64,000 bases of DNA from Yponomeuta sedellus (GCA_934045075.1 OW203723.1:22223615-22287614), one strand, 5' to 3'. Positions 19,781 through 30,737 are shown, counted from the stretch's first letter. Made by a program: numbers and translations. The notes: generated by a model from the letters alone, not told the origin.

Positions 19781-20176
19781 GAGCGGTGGTAGCTCAGTGG
19801 GTAGAACCATGGACTGGCAAGCGGGAGCCCCAGGTTCGATCCCAAGTGCGGGCATGTACCAATGACTTTGTTTAATTTCAAAGTTACGTACATTTGCGAA
19901 TTTGTAGTCGCAATACCACACGCTAACCGTGAAGGAAAACATCGTGAGGAAACCCGCAGCTTGGTTGGCTCTGCACGTATTGACTAGTCTCTCCTGTGGG
20001 CTAGGCCGACTAAGCTGTCAGGATGGTATAGGTGCTGGGCAAGCCTACACCATCTATAAAACCATGTCCCAGGCGCTACAGCGTCGGAGTGGTCCCTTCA
20101 CCCATCTAGTGTGAGTAAAGATACCACTGGACGCTGTATAAATTATCTCATTAAGTAGATGCAAAAAAGGCCAATA
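19781..20176 (+). repeat. SINE-B, full-length copy (tRNA-like head)
   Basis: The copy is 396 bp, flanked by an 11-bp duplication TTATACTTGTT at 19770-19780 and 20177-20187. The head has box A 'tggtagctcagtgggtaga' and box B 'aggttcgatccc'. The body includes 'gaggaaacccgcagcttgg' and 'gggctaggccgactaagctg'. The 3' end is 'ctcattaagtagatgcaa'. Copies lie at 38488 (plus), 26450 (plus, diverged) and 56640 (minus). Confidence 0.85.
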
Positions 20177-20260
20177 TTATACTTGTTCCACGCTGTGCAT
20201 GTTTGGTAAAATCATTTGTGCTATCTGTCACCTATGATTATTTCTATGTATTCATCTATG

Positions 20261-20690
20261 TACAGTCTGTTAGCTTTTAGAATAAACCTCGGGCTCTAGA
20301 GTAGGCGTCGGTTTTCGCCGAAAGCACACGAGTGTAATACTACTTCCTGCTTTGTATAAAACTTTTCTTCACTATTTTGGAAAGTTCTGTAATAGTACAT
20401 TACACAACTAGGGTGGTAATACAAAGAAAGGCCGAGATCGCAGAAGTTTGCGGCCCGAGCTGCAAGCGAGGGACGTACCTAAATTTGCGATCGAGAGCTT
20501 TCTTTATTACCTCCCGTGTTGTGTACATCTTTTTATGTCTACACTTGGCCAGAAAGCGGCAAAAAGCCACTTTATTGCCAGGTGTGGCATAAATGTATAA
20601 ATAACAATACAAAATAAACCTTACCTTACCGAATATATCCGACTCTATTCGATAGTAGCCGAGGTATATTCTAAAAGCTAACAGACTGTA
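20261..20690. mobile_element. MITE-1 copy carrying a MITE-3 insertion
   Basis: The ends (TACAGTCTGTTAGCTTTTAG on the left and its inverse on the right) match the 230-bp copy at 365-594. This copy is 430 bp because about 200 bp of another repeat, MITE-3 (about 20392-20600), sits inside. Open frames here are translations of the repeat. Confidence 0.7.
20392..20600. mobile_element. MITE-3 copy nested in MITE-1
   Basis: The block 'gtacattacacaactagggt ... ctttctttattacctcccgt' forms one long inverted repeat, and 'tttatgtctacacttggcc ... ttgccaggtgtggcataaa' forms a second. The copy at 43960-44180 is the same, with 20-odd extra bases in the second hairpin. Confidence 0.6.
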
Positions 20691-20757
20691 CACATTTATG
20701 TGCAATTAAATTTTCATTTATTTTCATGTAATTTTCATTTAATTCTTATTTCATTTC

Positions 20758-20958
20758 ATAGCTGTATCTTTGGTCTATTGGTACCATGTCTGAGTACCTT
20801 GCTGGAGGTCGTGGGTTTGATTCTCACTATATTTGTACAAATGGCCTAAGTCTGGGTGTATTTCCATGTTTGTGTTGTTCTTGTCTGGTCACCATTGTTA
20901 GCACAGGGTATCCTAGTTTGGGACTAGGACTAGGATATTATATTGTGCGGAAGTAACT
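20758..20958 (+). repeat. SINE-D copy
   Basis: The head has a weak tRNA-like form with box B 'gtgggtttgattctcac'. The body 'aagtctgggtgtatttccat' leads to the end 'gggtatcctagtttgggac'. It is closest to 63187-63360. Confidence 0.65.
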
Positions 20959-21099
20959 TATTTATTTAAAGGCTACGTCAGTAATTTTTGTTCTTTGGCG
21001 AATTGTCTCATTTCTGATGTGATTTCATTTTTGGGTTGGTGCGTGCCACATTTGCCGTAAGTACAAAACTACATAGCGTATGTAACGACCCAGTTTCGA

Positions 21100-21190
21100 A
21101 AACGCTCCTCCTATGACGCAGCGGCTCCGTCGCGGTTCATTTGCGGGGCAAAGATCGATCCTTAGGGCTCGTCATTAATCACGTGAGGCC
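21100..21190. repeat. Short GC-rich repeat, first of two copies
   Basis: 'gacgcagcggctccgtcgcg' and 'gttcatttgcggggcaa' match 22190-22232 ('ggccgcagcgtctccgtcgc', 'ggtccatttgcaaggcaac'). Both follow an 'aaaacgctc' motif. Nature unknown. Confidence 0.4.
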
Positions 21191-21714
21191 CGGAAGAGAG
21201 GAAGGGAGGGGGTTGGGGTAAAATCACGATATATCACTCACATAATTGTAACTAAAACATAAATATTTCATCGCTATTTTACAATGTTTTGTACCCACTT
21301 GTAAAATTACTATCTTGCTGGAAGAAATTACTATCCTCGTATTAAGCTCGCCTTTGTACAAGTTTGATTTTAGTGCAAGAAAGAAATTTCATTCAATCAT
21401 TCATTCATACTTGATTTGTACTGACCCGAGTTTCATAAAAGTATAATTCGTAGTTTATTAACAAAATTAAGGTAGGTACATTAACACAGTCTACTAGTTA
21501 AGCTGTAGGTTAACAGACTTCGCAGTCTTCTTTGAATTATCACTGTATACAATGAATTATAGTTCTGTGAGACAAGCCCCAGATGACCCATTGCACAGGG
21601 CATCCTAGGTACACTTATTTTACTGTTGTCAAGGCATTTATTACACCGTGAATATGAAGTTTCTTCTGATATCGTGAACCATGATTGGTTGGATTATGAA
21701 CTCTTCACATACCG

Positions 21715-21815
21715 CAGGGTTTTAAATTGCCAATCCACGGTAGGCACGCGTGTTGATTAAGCCCTCTCTCTGAGGGAAGAGGTATGCCCAGCAGTGGGAC
21801 TCATAAAGGCTAGAA
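21715..21815 (+). mobile_element. LINE 3' tail fragment
   Basis: 'tttaaattgccaatccacgg' leads to 'gagggaagaggtatgcccag' and 'cagtgggactcataaaggct', the frequent LINE tail phrase. No coding part is recognised. Confidence 0.45.
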
Positions 21816-22029
21816 AAAAATCCGGCCATGTGCAAGCCAGACTAGCGCAATAAGAGTTCCGTAACATTATTAATTTTATTATTTATTTTTTAAAGTGAAT
21901 ATAAAAGTAAATATTCTGTGAATATTTCAAGCGTCAAAAAACACTTTTGTTGTTAAAGTGCCTCACTCAAATATTTATTTGATTCTGTTTTTTATTACTT
22001 GTTGTAATCGCGGCAACAAAAATACATCA

Positions 22030-22255
22030 CAATGAAAATTTTAACTGTCTAGCTACAACGGTTCATAGGATACAGCCTAATGACAGACAGACGAACAGTG
22101 GAGTCTTAGTCTCGTTTTTACCCTTTAGGTACGAAACCCTGAAAGCGTATTCCTATCACAAAAAACGCTCTCCGCTACTCGCCCGTCACGCGGCCGCAGC
22201 GTCTCCGTCGCGGTCCATTTGCAAGGCAACGGTCCGCGAGCCATTGCGTTCATTT
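22030..22255. repeat. Dispersed repeat 'gacagacagacgaacagtgg', plus second GC-rich repeat
   Basis: 'catgggata'-type flank followed by 'gacagacagacgaacagtgg', 'agtctcgtttttacccttta' and 'ggtacgaaaccctgaaa' resembles a very common lepidopteran repeat whose pieces also occur near 27735 and 33930. Bases 22190-22232 repeat 21100-21190. Confidence 0.4.
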
Positions 22256-22386
22256 GCAGGCTTACCCTTCGGTTATGGGCCCACCCGGACCAGTTTATGA
22301 TTTTCCACTTGCATACTGAGTACGTTAGATACTTCTGAGTAACTTCGATTCAAGGGACATTTATTATAGCTGGTATTTAAACATAA

Positions 22387-22632
22387 TATATTTTAAAAAC
22401 CTATTTAGAGGCTAAAAATTCCGCCCATGCCGGGACTCGAACCCGTGACCTCTGGCTAACCGTGCCAGCGCTCTCCCAACTGAGCCAATGGGCGACTATA
22501 TACCGGCATCAGTGAAATTTCGAACCTCTTTACAGTACTCTCTGTATTACGTACAGCGTACGTAATACATACGTAAATAAGTTTTTGAAATTGTCCTTAG
22601 CACGGGTAAGTGCATTAAAAATAATATAATAA
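22387..22632 (-). repeat. SINE-A copy with outer foldback arm
   Basis: The minus-strand tRNA-like region (reversed box B 'gggactcgaaccc', reversed box A 'ccaactgagcc') is complete. On its 5' side (right end on the plus strand) the inverted tail 'ccttagcacgggtaagtgca' and 'ttaaaaataatata' is present, so this copy keeps the outer part of the 5' inversion. Confidence 0.75.
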
Positions 22633-22714
22633 TATATTTGTTGTCTAAAATATATGTTTTTTTCGTTTTTTATGTAGCCTATAAACGTCCCACTGTAGGT
22701 CGTCTGAGAGGTCC

Positions 22715-22740
22715 TCAGAGAGAGAGAGAGAGAGAGATAT
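22715..22740. repeat. (GA)n microsatellite
   Basis: A run of GA dinucleotides, about ten units. Confidence 0.8.
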
Positions 22741-23261
22741 GGATAGTACGGGCTTAAAGTCAAACTCAAAAGAATTTTGTTCACTATAAAAACAAAATGT
22801 TTACTTAATGAACGTCAAAGCTGTTAGTTACACATTTAATAGATTATGTGGAGAATAAACTAACAAAGAACTTAATTAAGTTACATTACACTAGACTTAA
22901 TCGTCCCCGTTAACATTTATACCAGACATACTTGCCTTCTAAATAATACTTGCCTTCTATATAATACCATTATAATCTAGATATTTAAGAACTTGGAATT
23001 GGCACCAAATGGCCCCCGCTCAGCTTTATGCCGTGGCCGATAGCGACCACGACGCTGGTTTTCAGCGGATACCACAACAAAACAACACAGAACAAACAAA
23101 ACAAAACTTGCCACAGGCCGCAATACAATTTTTTTAAATTCTTTTTTAATGATTAATTCTTTTTTTTTTTGCATATATCCAGTAAGAGCATATTTTTTTC
23201 CATTATTTTTAAACATAACATTCGTTTTATATTCAAATGCCCGTCTCGTTAATCTAAAGAT

Positions 23262-23345
23262 ATCAAGTCACAATCACTTATCCTGGTCCCAAACTATGAT
23301 ACGCTGTGCTATGATAACCAGACAAGGACATGACAAACTTGGAAA
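23262..23345 (-). repeat. SINE-D 3' fragment
   Basis: 'atcctggtcccaaactatga' with 'gataaccagacaagga' is the reversed 3' end of SINE-D. Confidence 0.5.
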
Positions 23346-23347
23346 TA

Positions 23348-23582
23348 AAAAAAAATATTCATGGACATATAACACAGATCTCGTTAGCCCTATACTAAGT
23401 ACAACTAAATTACTTGTGTTACAGGTGCTAACTCAACGATAGATTTAATACAATAAATAGATAGACAACATCCGAGACCCGAGACAAACTAGAAAAGTTC
23501 GGCTTTGACCCGGTTGGAGATTGAACCCGAGACCTTCGGTTTTACATTCACCGTGCCAAACCGCTGCGCCACCGAGGCGTTC
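23348..23582 (-). repeat. SINE-C copy
   Basis: A complete minus-strand copy from 'atattcatggacatataaca' to the head 'accgctgcgccaccgaggcg'. Box B is slightly decayed ('ggagattgaacccga' on this strand). Confidence 0.75.
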
Positions 23583-24639
23583 AATACAATTGAATTACGT
23601 TTAACCTAATAAATCGCTTAATAATTTGCATGGAAATACACTAAGACATTTGACCAAATGTACGTAAAAATTAAGTCCAAGAGTTAATAACTTCTACCGA
23701 CAATACAGCTATCACTGGCACGATAGAGGTGACTGAAGTGATGAGAGATAGAAGTGTTATCCACTTCTCAACCATATTCACACTGGCAAAGGTCAGAAGC
23801 TTGCGTCGCAAGAAAAGAAAAAAAATACAAAGAGTCTGTCAGCACGTTTTTTACAATGAAGGTTTATGATTCCTGCACGTGTGAATGTATGTATGTGTAT
23901 GTCACTCTCTGTGGTGAGTACCATATAATACGGCCTAATTTGAGAAATGAGTTGTTAAATTAAAGGTGTTGACGACAAGAGTATTTTTTTATTTATTTAT
24001 TGTATTACTGGTTTTACTAAAATAAATGAAAATTAAATGTATTATATGATCGATACCAACGGTGCTCTTTGGTATGTTAAGATGAGTTATTTTCTTTAAC
24101 ATTATCAATAAATTTCTGTAAATCACGTAGATAAACTTTCTAAATGGTTATTTTAAGGGGGTACGTTCCCCTATATATGTTTTTTTGAACATTTTTAACT
24201 AAAATTTGCTGCCGTGATCCATCATAATTATTTAAATAATTTGAGAAATATTCTCAAGAAGGACATATTCTTTCACTGCAATATATACACCAGATTTTGC
24301 TACGTTTTTTTTAAGTAAAGCTTTATTGGCTGTTATCAGCGGCTTAAGCCTTGTTCAAGACATTTTGGCAACCGGGTGTTTTGTTTTTAAAATAAGTTTT
24401 TCCAGCTGTTCCCGGAACGGCTCATATAACTTGCGCTTCTGTAACAAGCCCCGGGCGCGGCTGTGTCACAAAGCGCGGGAAAGTTTAACTTTTGCCTCTC
24501 ACTGCCACTGGAAATGAAGCTAAAAACGACAATGGCTCCATCTGTGATATGTTAACCAGCTTTTCAAGGCGTGGTGTATTCAAAATAGTAATAATTAATA
24601 AAAAAAAAAGCTACACAATTCAGTAAAAGTAGAGTCAAC
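23583..24639. other. Unrecognised region of about 1 kb
   Basis: Short open frames only. The stretch 24300-24530 is GC-richer than its surroundings but no motif is recognisable. Confidence 0.4.
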
Positions 24640-24722
24640 CGGCTTTGAACAGGTAAGCACATTTAAGAAGCAGTTGAAAGAGCACTATTTATCTCTGTCT
24701 TTGAGCTATATATTTATTATTT
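24640..24722 (+). pseudogene. Short LINE C-terminal remnant
   Basis: The translation TFKKQLKEHYLSLS resembles the 'FK..LK.HYL' ending common to LINE reverse transcriptases. It directly precedes a SINE-C copy. Very short, so tentative. Confidence 0.3.
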
Positions 24723-24727
24723 AGTAT

Positions 24728-24978
24728 GTAAATAAATAAATATTCATGGACATATTACACAGATCTCGTTAGCCCTATACTAAGTACAACTCTTCGGCAC
24801 AACTAAATGACTTGTGTTATAGGTGCTTACTCGACGATAGATTTAATACAATAAATACATAGATAGGTAACATCCAAGAGCCGAGACAAACTAGAAAAGT
24901 TTGTTTCCCTAGATTGACTCGGCCGGGGATCGAACCCGAGACCTTCGGTTTTACAGTCAGCGCACCACACCGCTGCAT
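24728..24978 (-). repeat. SINE-C copy
   Basis: Minus-strand copy with body 'gtacaactcttcggcacaac' (an inserted few bases compared with the others). Its head is intact through reversed box B 'ggggatcgaacccgag' but truncated at 'ccgctgca'. Confidence 0.75.
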
Positions 24979-25044
24979 GTATTTTATTTATTTATATTTA
25001 CAGGTATTTAGACTATGTAGTTTATTTCGTACAATATAGACCCG

Positions 25045-25180
25045 TTTTTTAGGTTTAAGGTTTGCTGGAAGAAATCTATTACAGAGACAATCTCGCCTTG
25101 TCTCTGTAATAGATTGTTATTTCGATGTTATTTCTTATGTAATGTCCTATTTCATGTTTCGTGTGCAATAAAAAATAATA
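25045..25180 (+). mobile_element. LINE 3' end altered by a snap-back palindrome
   Basis: The 3' UTR family 'gctggaagaaatct ... gagataagctcgcctttgta' (see 26325-26430 and 21325) ends in 'gtgtgcaataaa'. In this copy the bases after 'gaagaaatctattacagaga' fold back exactly (25073-25090 against 25098-25115). Confidence 0.55.
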
Positions 25181-25191
25181 ATTAATTAAGC

Positions 25192-25268
25192 ACGTAACAT
25201 CGTAGACCCCGTATTCGCTTACCATCAGGTGTGACTGGGGTCAAGTAGAACTTGTCCTACTTAAAAAA
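25192..25268 (+). pseudogene. LINE C-terminal block, short copy
   Basis: 'cacgtaacatcgtagacccc' to 'cctacttaaaaaa' repeats the end of 9705-9885. Confidence 0.45.
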
Positions 25269-25730
25269 ATAGTCTGTTGTAAAGGGATAGAAGTAACCAC
25301 AGCATACTTAAACCATCTCTGAGGAATGTCTTAGACAAATCGTGTTCCACATATAACACCGCTAAGCTTTGTCTATCAAGCAGCGCAACAACAAAGCGAA
25401 AAACGTAAAATTATACCAGAAATTACTCGTAGATAAGAGAAATGCGAAAATCGTAGTACAAAAGTAAAAAAAATATCTGCTTCCTACTTTAATTTTTGTC
25501 GTACAGAAATTGCGTATTTTTGAGGTAAGCTGACTATAAAGCCGAGCGCACCAAAGTGTCACATCAAACAAAGGCAAAACATGTTCCACAAATACGTATG
25601 TTGCGCTGGTCAGAGTTCACTCACAAATAGAACACTCCGGAAGGCTAGATCACAGTTGGGTTAGCAACAATTTTTTGACAATTATGAGTTTCTGCTATAA
25701 AAAATATGGAAACTTAAAAATGTATCGCTC
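25269..25730. other. No supported feature
   Basis: AT-rich. A minus-strand open frame of 75 codons at 25362-25589 has no recognisable motif. Confidence 0.35.
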
Positions 25731-26077
25731 GGAGCCCGGCTGCCCGAGTGATCTTAAACGATCACGAAGGTTAAGCAACACAGGGAGCGCTCAGTGCATG
25801 GATGGATGACAGTATATGACTAACGCTAGTGGCATTTTTTCGAGCGGTTCCGTGCTTCGCAAGGCACGTTAAGCTGTTGGTGCCGGCTGCCGCCGATAGG
25901 TGGCGGTCGTTAAGCCAAGTCAGAGGCCTCAGGGCGGCTTCAAAACTTCTGACAGTAAGACCAGACACTAGTCTTGCAAGCCTCCACCAATCCGGACTTG
26001 ACACCCGTGCCTATACCTTCCATAGGGAAGAGACCCGTGCCGCTTGGTGGGGACATAATGGGTTGATGATGATGGTG
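25731..26077 (+). repeat. 5S-derived SINE, subfamily 2, full length
   Basis: The head 'gcccgagtgatcttaaacga' and 'tcacgaaggttaagcaacac' is closer to 5S rRNA than the main subfamily. Box C is mutated ('ggatggatgac'). It ends with 'gggacataatgggttgatga' and a TGATGATGG tail. Confidence 0.8.
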
Positions 26078-26317
26078 ACGTAAAAACGAGTGCTTCAGAA
26101 ATACAAACGCGAGGGATTTATTTGGGCTCTTTCGTCCGTTAAAATATGGCACGCATACTCTGTCAAAATTTTAAGGTTGTATAGTGGAATATGTATAATC
26201 TTTATAATAATACAAAAAAACATATAATAGAATAAAAAACAATCATATTTAATAAGTACGTATAGTGAATCTTGTGCACGTGCATAAACCCGTTTCACAT
26301 CTCCAATCCCACTCCCC

Positions 26318-26432
26318 AAGGTTAGCTGGAAGAAATCTCTCACAGAGATAAGCTCGCCTTTGTACATGTGTTTCCTTAAGTTTTATTTCTGTTTTGTGTT
26401 TTTCGTGTGCAATAAAGTATGATATTAAAAGA
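26318..26432 (+). mobile_element. LINE 3' end
   Basis: 'ttagctggaagaaatctctc', 'gataagctcgcctttgtac' and 'gtgtgcaataaagt' form the 3' UTR and polyadenylation signal of a LINE family also seen at 25045 and 21325. Confidence 0.55.
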
Positions 26433-26449
26433 CAGTATAGTTACCTATA

Positions 26450-26762
26450 TAAAGCGGTGGTAGTATAAGTAGTCCAGTGTGTAGAACAATGGATTCGGAA
26501 GCGAGAGGCCCATGTTCGATTCCCAGTGCAGGTTTGTACCAATGATTTTGTATATTTTCATACTTACATACATCTGCAAATTCGACGTAGGATTCCACAA
26601 AATATTGTGAGGAAATCCCTGAATAGGTTGGCTCCGAACGTGTTGGCTTATGGGCTAGGCCGACTAAGCTGTCCGGATAGTATTGGTATAGGTGCTGGGC
26701 AATCAACTGTATCCTCAGCACTTCAGAGTCTAAGTGGTCCTTTCACCCATCTAGAGTGAGTG
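26450..26762 (+). repeat. SINE-B copy, diverged
   Basis: It runs from 'agcggtggtagtataagtag' through box B 'tgttcgattccc', 'tgtgaggaaatccctg' and 'gggctaggccgactaagctg' to 'tttcacccatctagagtgag'. The last 27 bp are repeated in inverted form at 26778-26804. Confidence 0.75.
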
Positions 26763-26804
26763 ATGGTGGCATATCAATCACTCTAGATGGGCGAAAGGAC
26801 CACT

Positions 26805-27169
26805 ATATAAATAGGCACGCCACTTTTCAAAGCGTATTGTCAAAGTATGTACACATGCCACTTGTGGGTCAAATACACTAGAAAATCGTTGAGTACCATG
26901 AGGGTACAATACAATGATGCATTTTGTTCCTGATTTCTTTGCTATCGTGCGTTCACGAATCGCCTCTTTCTGATCTAGGCTACGTGGGACCAAGAATGTA
27001 ATCCTGCAAGCCGTTTATGACGACCTCACAAGTCCTATAATATGTAGTCACTGGATCTAAGTGCAGATGAGAGCGAACCACAAGTAGTTTGAGACTTTAG
27101 GTAATTTGTCTTATCTTTATTATTATTGGTTAATTTTTAGTTATTTGTAATAATTATTAGAATAAGAAT
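26805..27169. other. No supported feature
   Basis: No recognisable motif or repeat seen. Confidence 0.35.
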
Positions 27170-27325
27170 AAAGAATAAAAAAGGTTTATTGCCAAAAGTT
27201 ACAACGATAAGCATAATCTTACAGCTAAATTAAATAATAAAAAATACATGTATATAGGCATAATTAATTTAACCAAGCAAGACCTAATTATTACCTTATC
27301 TTAGCATGTTTAATTTTGGCAATAG
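27170..27325 (-). mobile_element. LINE 3' end (minus)
   Basis: The plus strand starts with an A-rich run and 'ggtttattgccaaaag', a reversed AATAAA-type end, followed by 3' UTR. No coding part is recognised. Confidence 0.35.
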
Positions 27326-27349
27326 GAGCGCCCAGCTGTGTCGCTAGAT

Positions 27350-27668
27350 TCTAGAATAAAAACTATAGCGGCGCTGGTTTTCAGCGTGTCCTTTTTTGCA
27401 TGATTATATAATTTTAGAAATAATAGCGTAGAAGGCGCGTAGATCTTAAAGATAATAAATAAGTCTCTATACTAAACAAATCTATATTTCTGCGTGGGGT
27501 TATTTCTGTTACATGTATTTAAGTTATGTGTTCTTATGTTTTGTCTGTCTGTGTGTGAGTGTAATTTATACCTTTCAGAAAATGGATGTAAGTGTGAGTT
27601 CATTATGTTTTACGAGTACATATTATTTGTATATGGGTCCTTTTGCCTGAAATAAATGACTATTATTT
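27350..27668 (+). mobile_element. LINE 3' UTR
   Basis: 'agcggcgctggttttcagcg' followed by a T/G-rich 3' UTR, 'cctgaaataaatgac', and an ATTATT tail. It is comparable to 3765-3935 and, on the minus strand, 22980-23060. Confidence 0.45.
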
Positions 27669-27907
27669 ATTATATTTTTTTATTTTTATAATGTAAAGCA
27701 TCTTTACGTAGATGCAAAGACTAAACTTTATATGGACTGACGGACAGACAAACAGACGGAGTCGGCCTAGGGCCGGTTTTTGAATTGAGAATTTCACTAA
27801 GTAAATACTTAAGTAACGTTCTGTCTCGCTCTTTGCTGAGAAATTTGAAGAGACAGCACTACAGTTAAGTATTTAATGAAATAACGAACATCAATAAAAA
27901 CCGTAAA

Positions 27908-28350
27908 GAAAGAACTCAAAAAAGACTCGCGGCTTTCGAGATGTGGTGCTACCGACGAATGCTCCGGATCAGCTGGACTGAAAAAGTCACCAACGTTGAG
28001 GTCCTTAGACGGATGGACACGAAGGTGGATCTTGTCCGCACCATCAAGCAGCGGTAAGCTTACTTAGGCCATGTGCTGCGATGCAGTAAATACCAATTAC
28101 TGCAGACTATTCCTGTCCATGACTATATCCTGCCCGGCCTTCCTTTCCTTCCACCTTGCTTGATGGGCAAGGTGGAAGGAAAGAGAAGGCCGGGCAGGAG
28201 AAGGATGTCATGGTTGTGCAACATCAAGGAGTGGACCGGTGTTAAAACCGCAGAGGAGCTGTTCAGAATTGCACTGAACAGAGATCGCTGTAAAGAGCTG
28301 ACTGCCAACCTCCAGTAATGGAGAGGCACTTTAAGAAGAAGAAAGAAAGA
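27908..28350 (+). pseudogene. RTE-like LINE C-terminus with foldback insertion
   Basis: Translation gives RLAAFEMWCYRRMLRISWT, an in-frame stop, then YLGHVLRC, GKVEGKRRPGRRRMSWL and IKEWTGVKTAEELFRIAL, the C-terminal block of RTE-type LINEs. The tail is GAAGAAGAAAG. Between LLQTI and MGKVEGKRRPGR an extra segment is inserted that is the exact inverse of the following coding bases (28129-28160 against 28165-28197). The stop and the missing upstream domains show the copy is dead. Confidence 0.75.
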
Positions 28351-28544
28351 AGAATAAAAACATTGACATATTTAACCCTAAGATCGGGTTGTTAAAGTCT
28401 GAATTTGGAAAAAGTATAATCAGCCCGAAAAAATAGTCGCCTCCTTCTTCTTATTTTTATAATTTCTTTGTAACAATTTTTCTTTGTTCTCAGCTAGATC
28501 AAACGTTCATTGAATGTTGAAGAATACATAAAATGCATGTTATG

Positions 28545-28705
28545 TTAGTTTAAGTAACTCGTCTAAGTTTCATATTATTGTACCATGTTTTGTTTTGTTT
28601 CATGTTTTGGAGATTAGTCTGGATGTTACATGTTAATTAATGTTAACTTGATGATGTACTGGCTATTATCTGTTTTGTGTGCCTAATAAATAAAATTTAA
28701 TTTAG
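28545..28705 (+). mobile_element. LINE 3' UTR and polyadenylation signal
   Basis: A T/G-rich segment ends in 'gtgtgcctaataaataaaat', typical of a CR1/jockey-like LINE 3' end. No coding sequence. Confidence 0.35.
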
Positions 28706-28849
28706 TTAGCGAAATTATGAATTCAGAAACTGGCCTTAAGTATTACATCCCCATTAGCACTCGAGTATGACACCTAAAAAAGCTAGATCCATCCAACCGA
28801 AATATAATCCTATTACGTTCTATACATTTCTACAGTAGTATACCGCGCT

Positions 28850-29207
28850 TGCTCGCTCGCTTGAAGCGCTCGTGGCCTAGGCGAACCGAGTGATTGGAAT
28901 CAATCACTTGGTTAAGCAACAATAGGCGCGGTCAGGTACAGGATGGGTGAGCATCCCGTGACTACCGCTAGTGGCATTTTTATGAGCGCTTCCGTGCTTC
29001 GCAAGGCACGTCATATAATGACAGTCGTTTAGCCATGTGAGAGGCCTTATGGGCGGCTTGATAACTTGTGACAGTAAGGCCCGCCACTGTCTTACAATCC
29101 TCCACCAACCCGGACTTGGCCCCCGTGGTGGAGTGTGGCCTAACCTTCCTGCGATGCAAGAAGAGACCCGTGCCGCAGCAGTGGGGACATACAAGGGTTG
29201 ATAACGA
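28850..29207 (+). repeat. 5S-derived SINE with target-site duplication
   Basis: Near full-length copy flanked by a 10-bp duplication, ATACCGCGCT, at 28840-28849 and 29208-29217. Box C is present with one change ('ggatgggtgagc'). The duplication proves that the 5S-like head and the LINE-like tail move as one unit. Confidence 0.88.
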
Positions 29208-29282
29208 ATACCGCGCTCAGACCCGAAATAAAGTACAATATAGTTCAGTTGGCAACCCTGGGTCACCCCTGAAATCAGCGGT

Positions 29283-29600
29283 TCAATTCAATTCAATTCA
29301 ATTTATTTCAACGTAAAGAATTTACATTCTGTTTGCTGAATGTCAAAGTACAATGTAACATGAAAGTGAAAGCCGCCGCCTTCGGGCCGTAATGTAGTGG
29401 AGAAAAAGGCAGCGGGAAAAAAAAAACTCCACTCTCACCATCTTTTCTCAAGTCTTAAATCTAATACATTAGATACCACCTATACGCATAAGATTCCATG
29501 ATTGCCATTAATAACTTTAACGGTGACCTCGCAATGTCATGCTTTAGTACCTCTAGAAAGATCGTCCAGAAAAAAACCTTTTTAAGCAGACACTACACCC
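29283..29600 (-). mobile_element. LINE 3' end (minus) with TTGAA-type tail
   Basis: A run of TCAAT repeats at 29283-29303 is followed by 'tttatttcaacgtaaag', a reversed polyadenylation region, and then 'gaaagccgccgccttcggg'. Direction and tail type indicate a LINE end on the minus strand. Confidence 0.45.
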
Positions 29601-30138
29601 GGCGCCTCAGTAACAACTGAACAAGTTTCAAGAACTAACAAAGGAAAAATAGGATTGCCGACAACTCTTACATTGCTTTTGTATATGGCGTGAAAGATAA
29701 CTTTATTCGTTTGTATCTCCGGTGAAGAGTTTGTGTCTCTTTATCATCTTAGCAGTATTCTCAGTATTTCTTAGTATTCTCTAATCTTATCAGTATTTAG
29801 ATGTGAAAGTGTGTTAAGACTCTGTACTTTTCGTATCCCTCTTGCTTTTACACTCTGACGTAATAATTTGTAAGCAATTATTTTAAATTATTTTGTATCT
29901 AGCGGTGAGGAATATTTTTTAAAAATTAGTTAACAAAATTTAATAAGCAAAGTCATTTACTGTATTGAAGTGCTTGTTGTTAATTATTTTCTTCCTCTTT
30001 TGTGAAATAAAATACGTATGTGTACCTATGTGTGGTGTTACTTTGAATGACAGGATACGCAATAGTCTGATTAGAGAACGGGAGAACGTTGTAGACTGAA
30101 AGTGGATGTAGTGACTAGAATTGAGAAAGCAATGATAC
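29601..30138. other. No supported feature
   Basis: AT-rich with short imperfect repeats of 'cagtatt' around 29750-29800. Confidence 0.35.
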
Positions 30139-30235
30139 ACTCACACACACACACACACATGCACATGCAGACACACATACAAACACACAAACACACACAC
30201 TCATACGCAAACGCATACACAGACGCACGCACGCA
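30139..30235. repeat. (CA)n-rich microsatellite
   Basis: Interrupted ACACAC runs with ACGC and ACAT units. Confidence 0.75.
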
Positions 30236-30724
30236 GATAAAAATACAAGACTTTAAAACTCTAAAATAACTTTTTTGAAGACACGGAAGCAATACAAAAA
30301 TGTTTTGCTAACTGAATCCTGTTATTTTACATTAAAATCTCCAAACTCCCAACAACTAACAAAAGTGCACCGCCTCACTTTATAGACTGTCATAAGACTT
30401 GAAAATGAACATCAAAGGTTGACAACGAAACCGAGTTGGATTTCGCTCTGGCAGTATCATTAAGGGAATTTATATTATTTTGCCCATAAAAATGAAGCGC
30501 TTCTATCTCGAGCTTTAGGGTTATTCCCAAAGTCCCAACCGGTGTAAAACAAATAAAATCGTTGCTAGATGATTTATCGGTTAAAACCGTTTATTTTCTA
30601 GAACAAGTCTTTGAAGTATTGTGTAAAGATTTTTTTTATGAGCTACCTATTCCAATTCAATTTCCAATTGCTATTATATTGCTTCGTTTACTTTCGTGGA
30701 GTTCGTTGGATGGGTCTCTACAAC
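30236..30724. other. No supported feature
   Basis: No repeat recognised. A 75-codon plus-strand frame at 30562-30789 runs into the foldback element and is unlikely to be real. Confidence 0.35.
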
Positions 30725-30737
30725 ATGGGATAAACTA

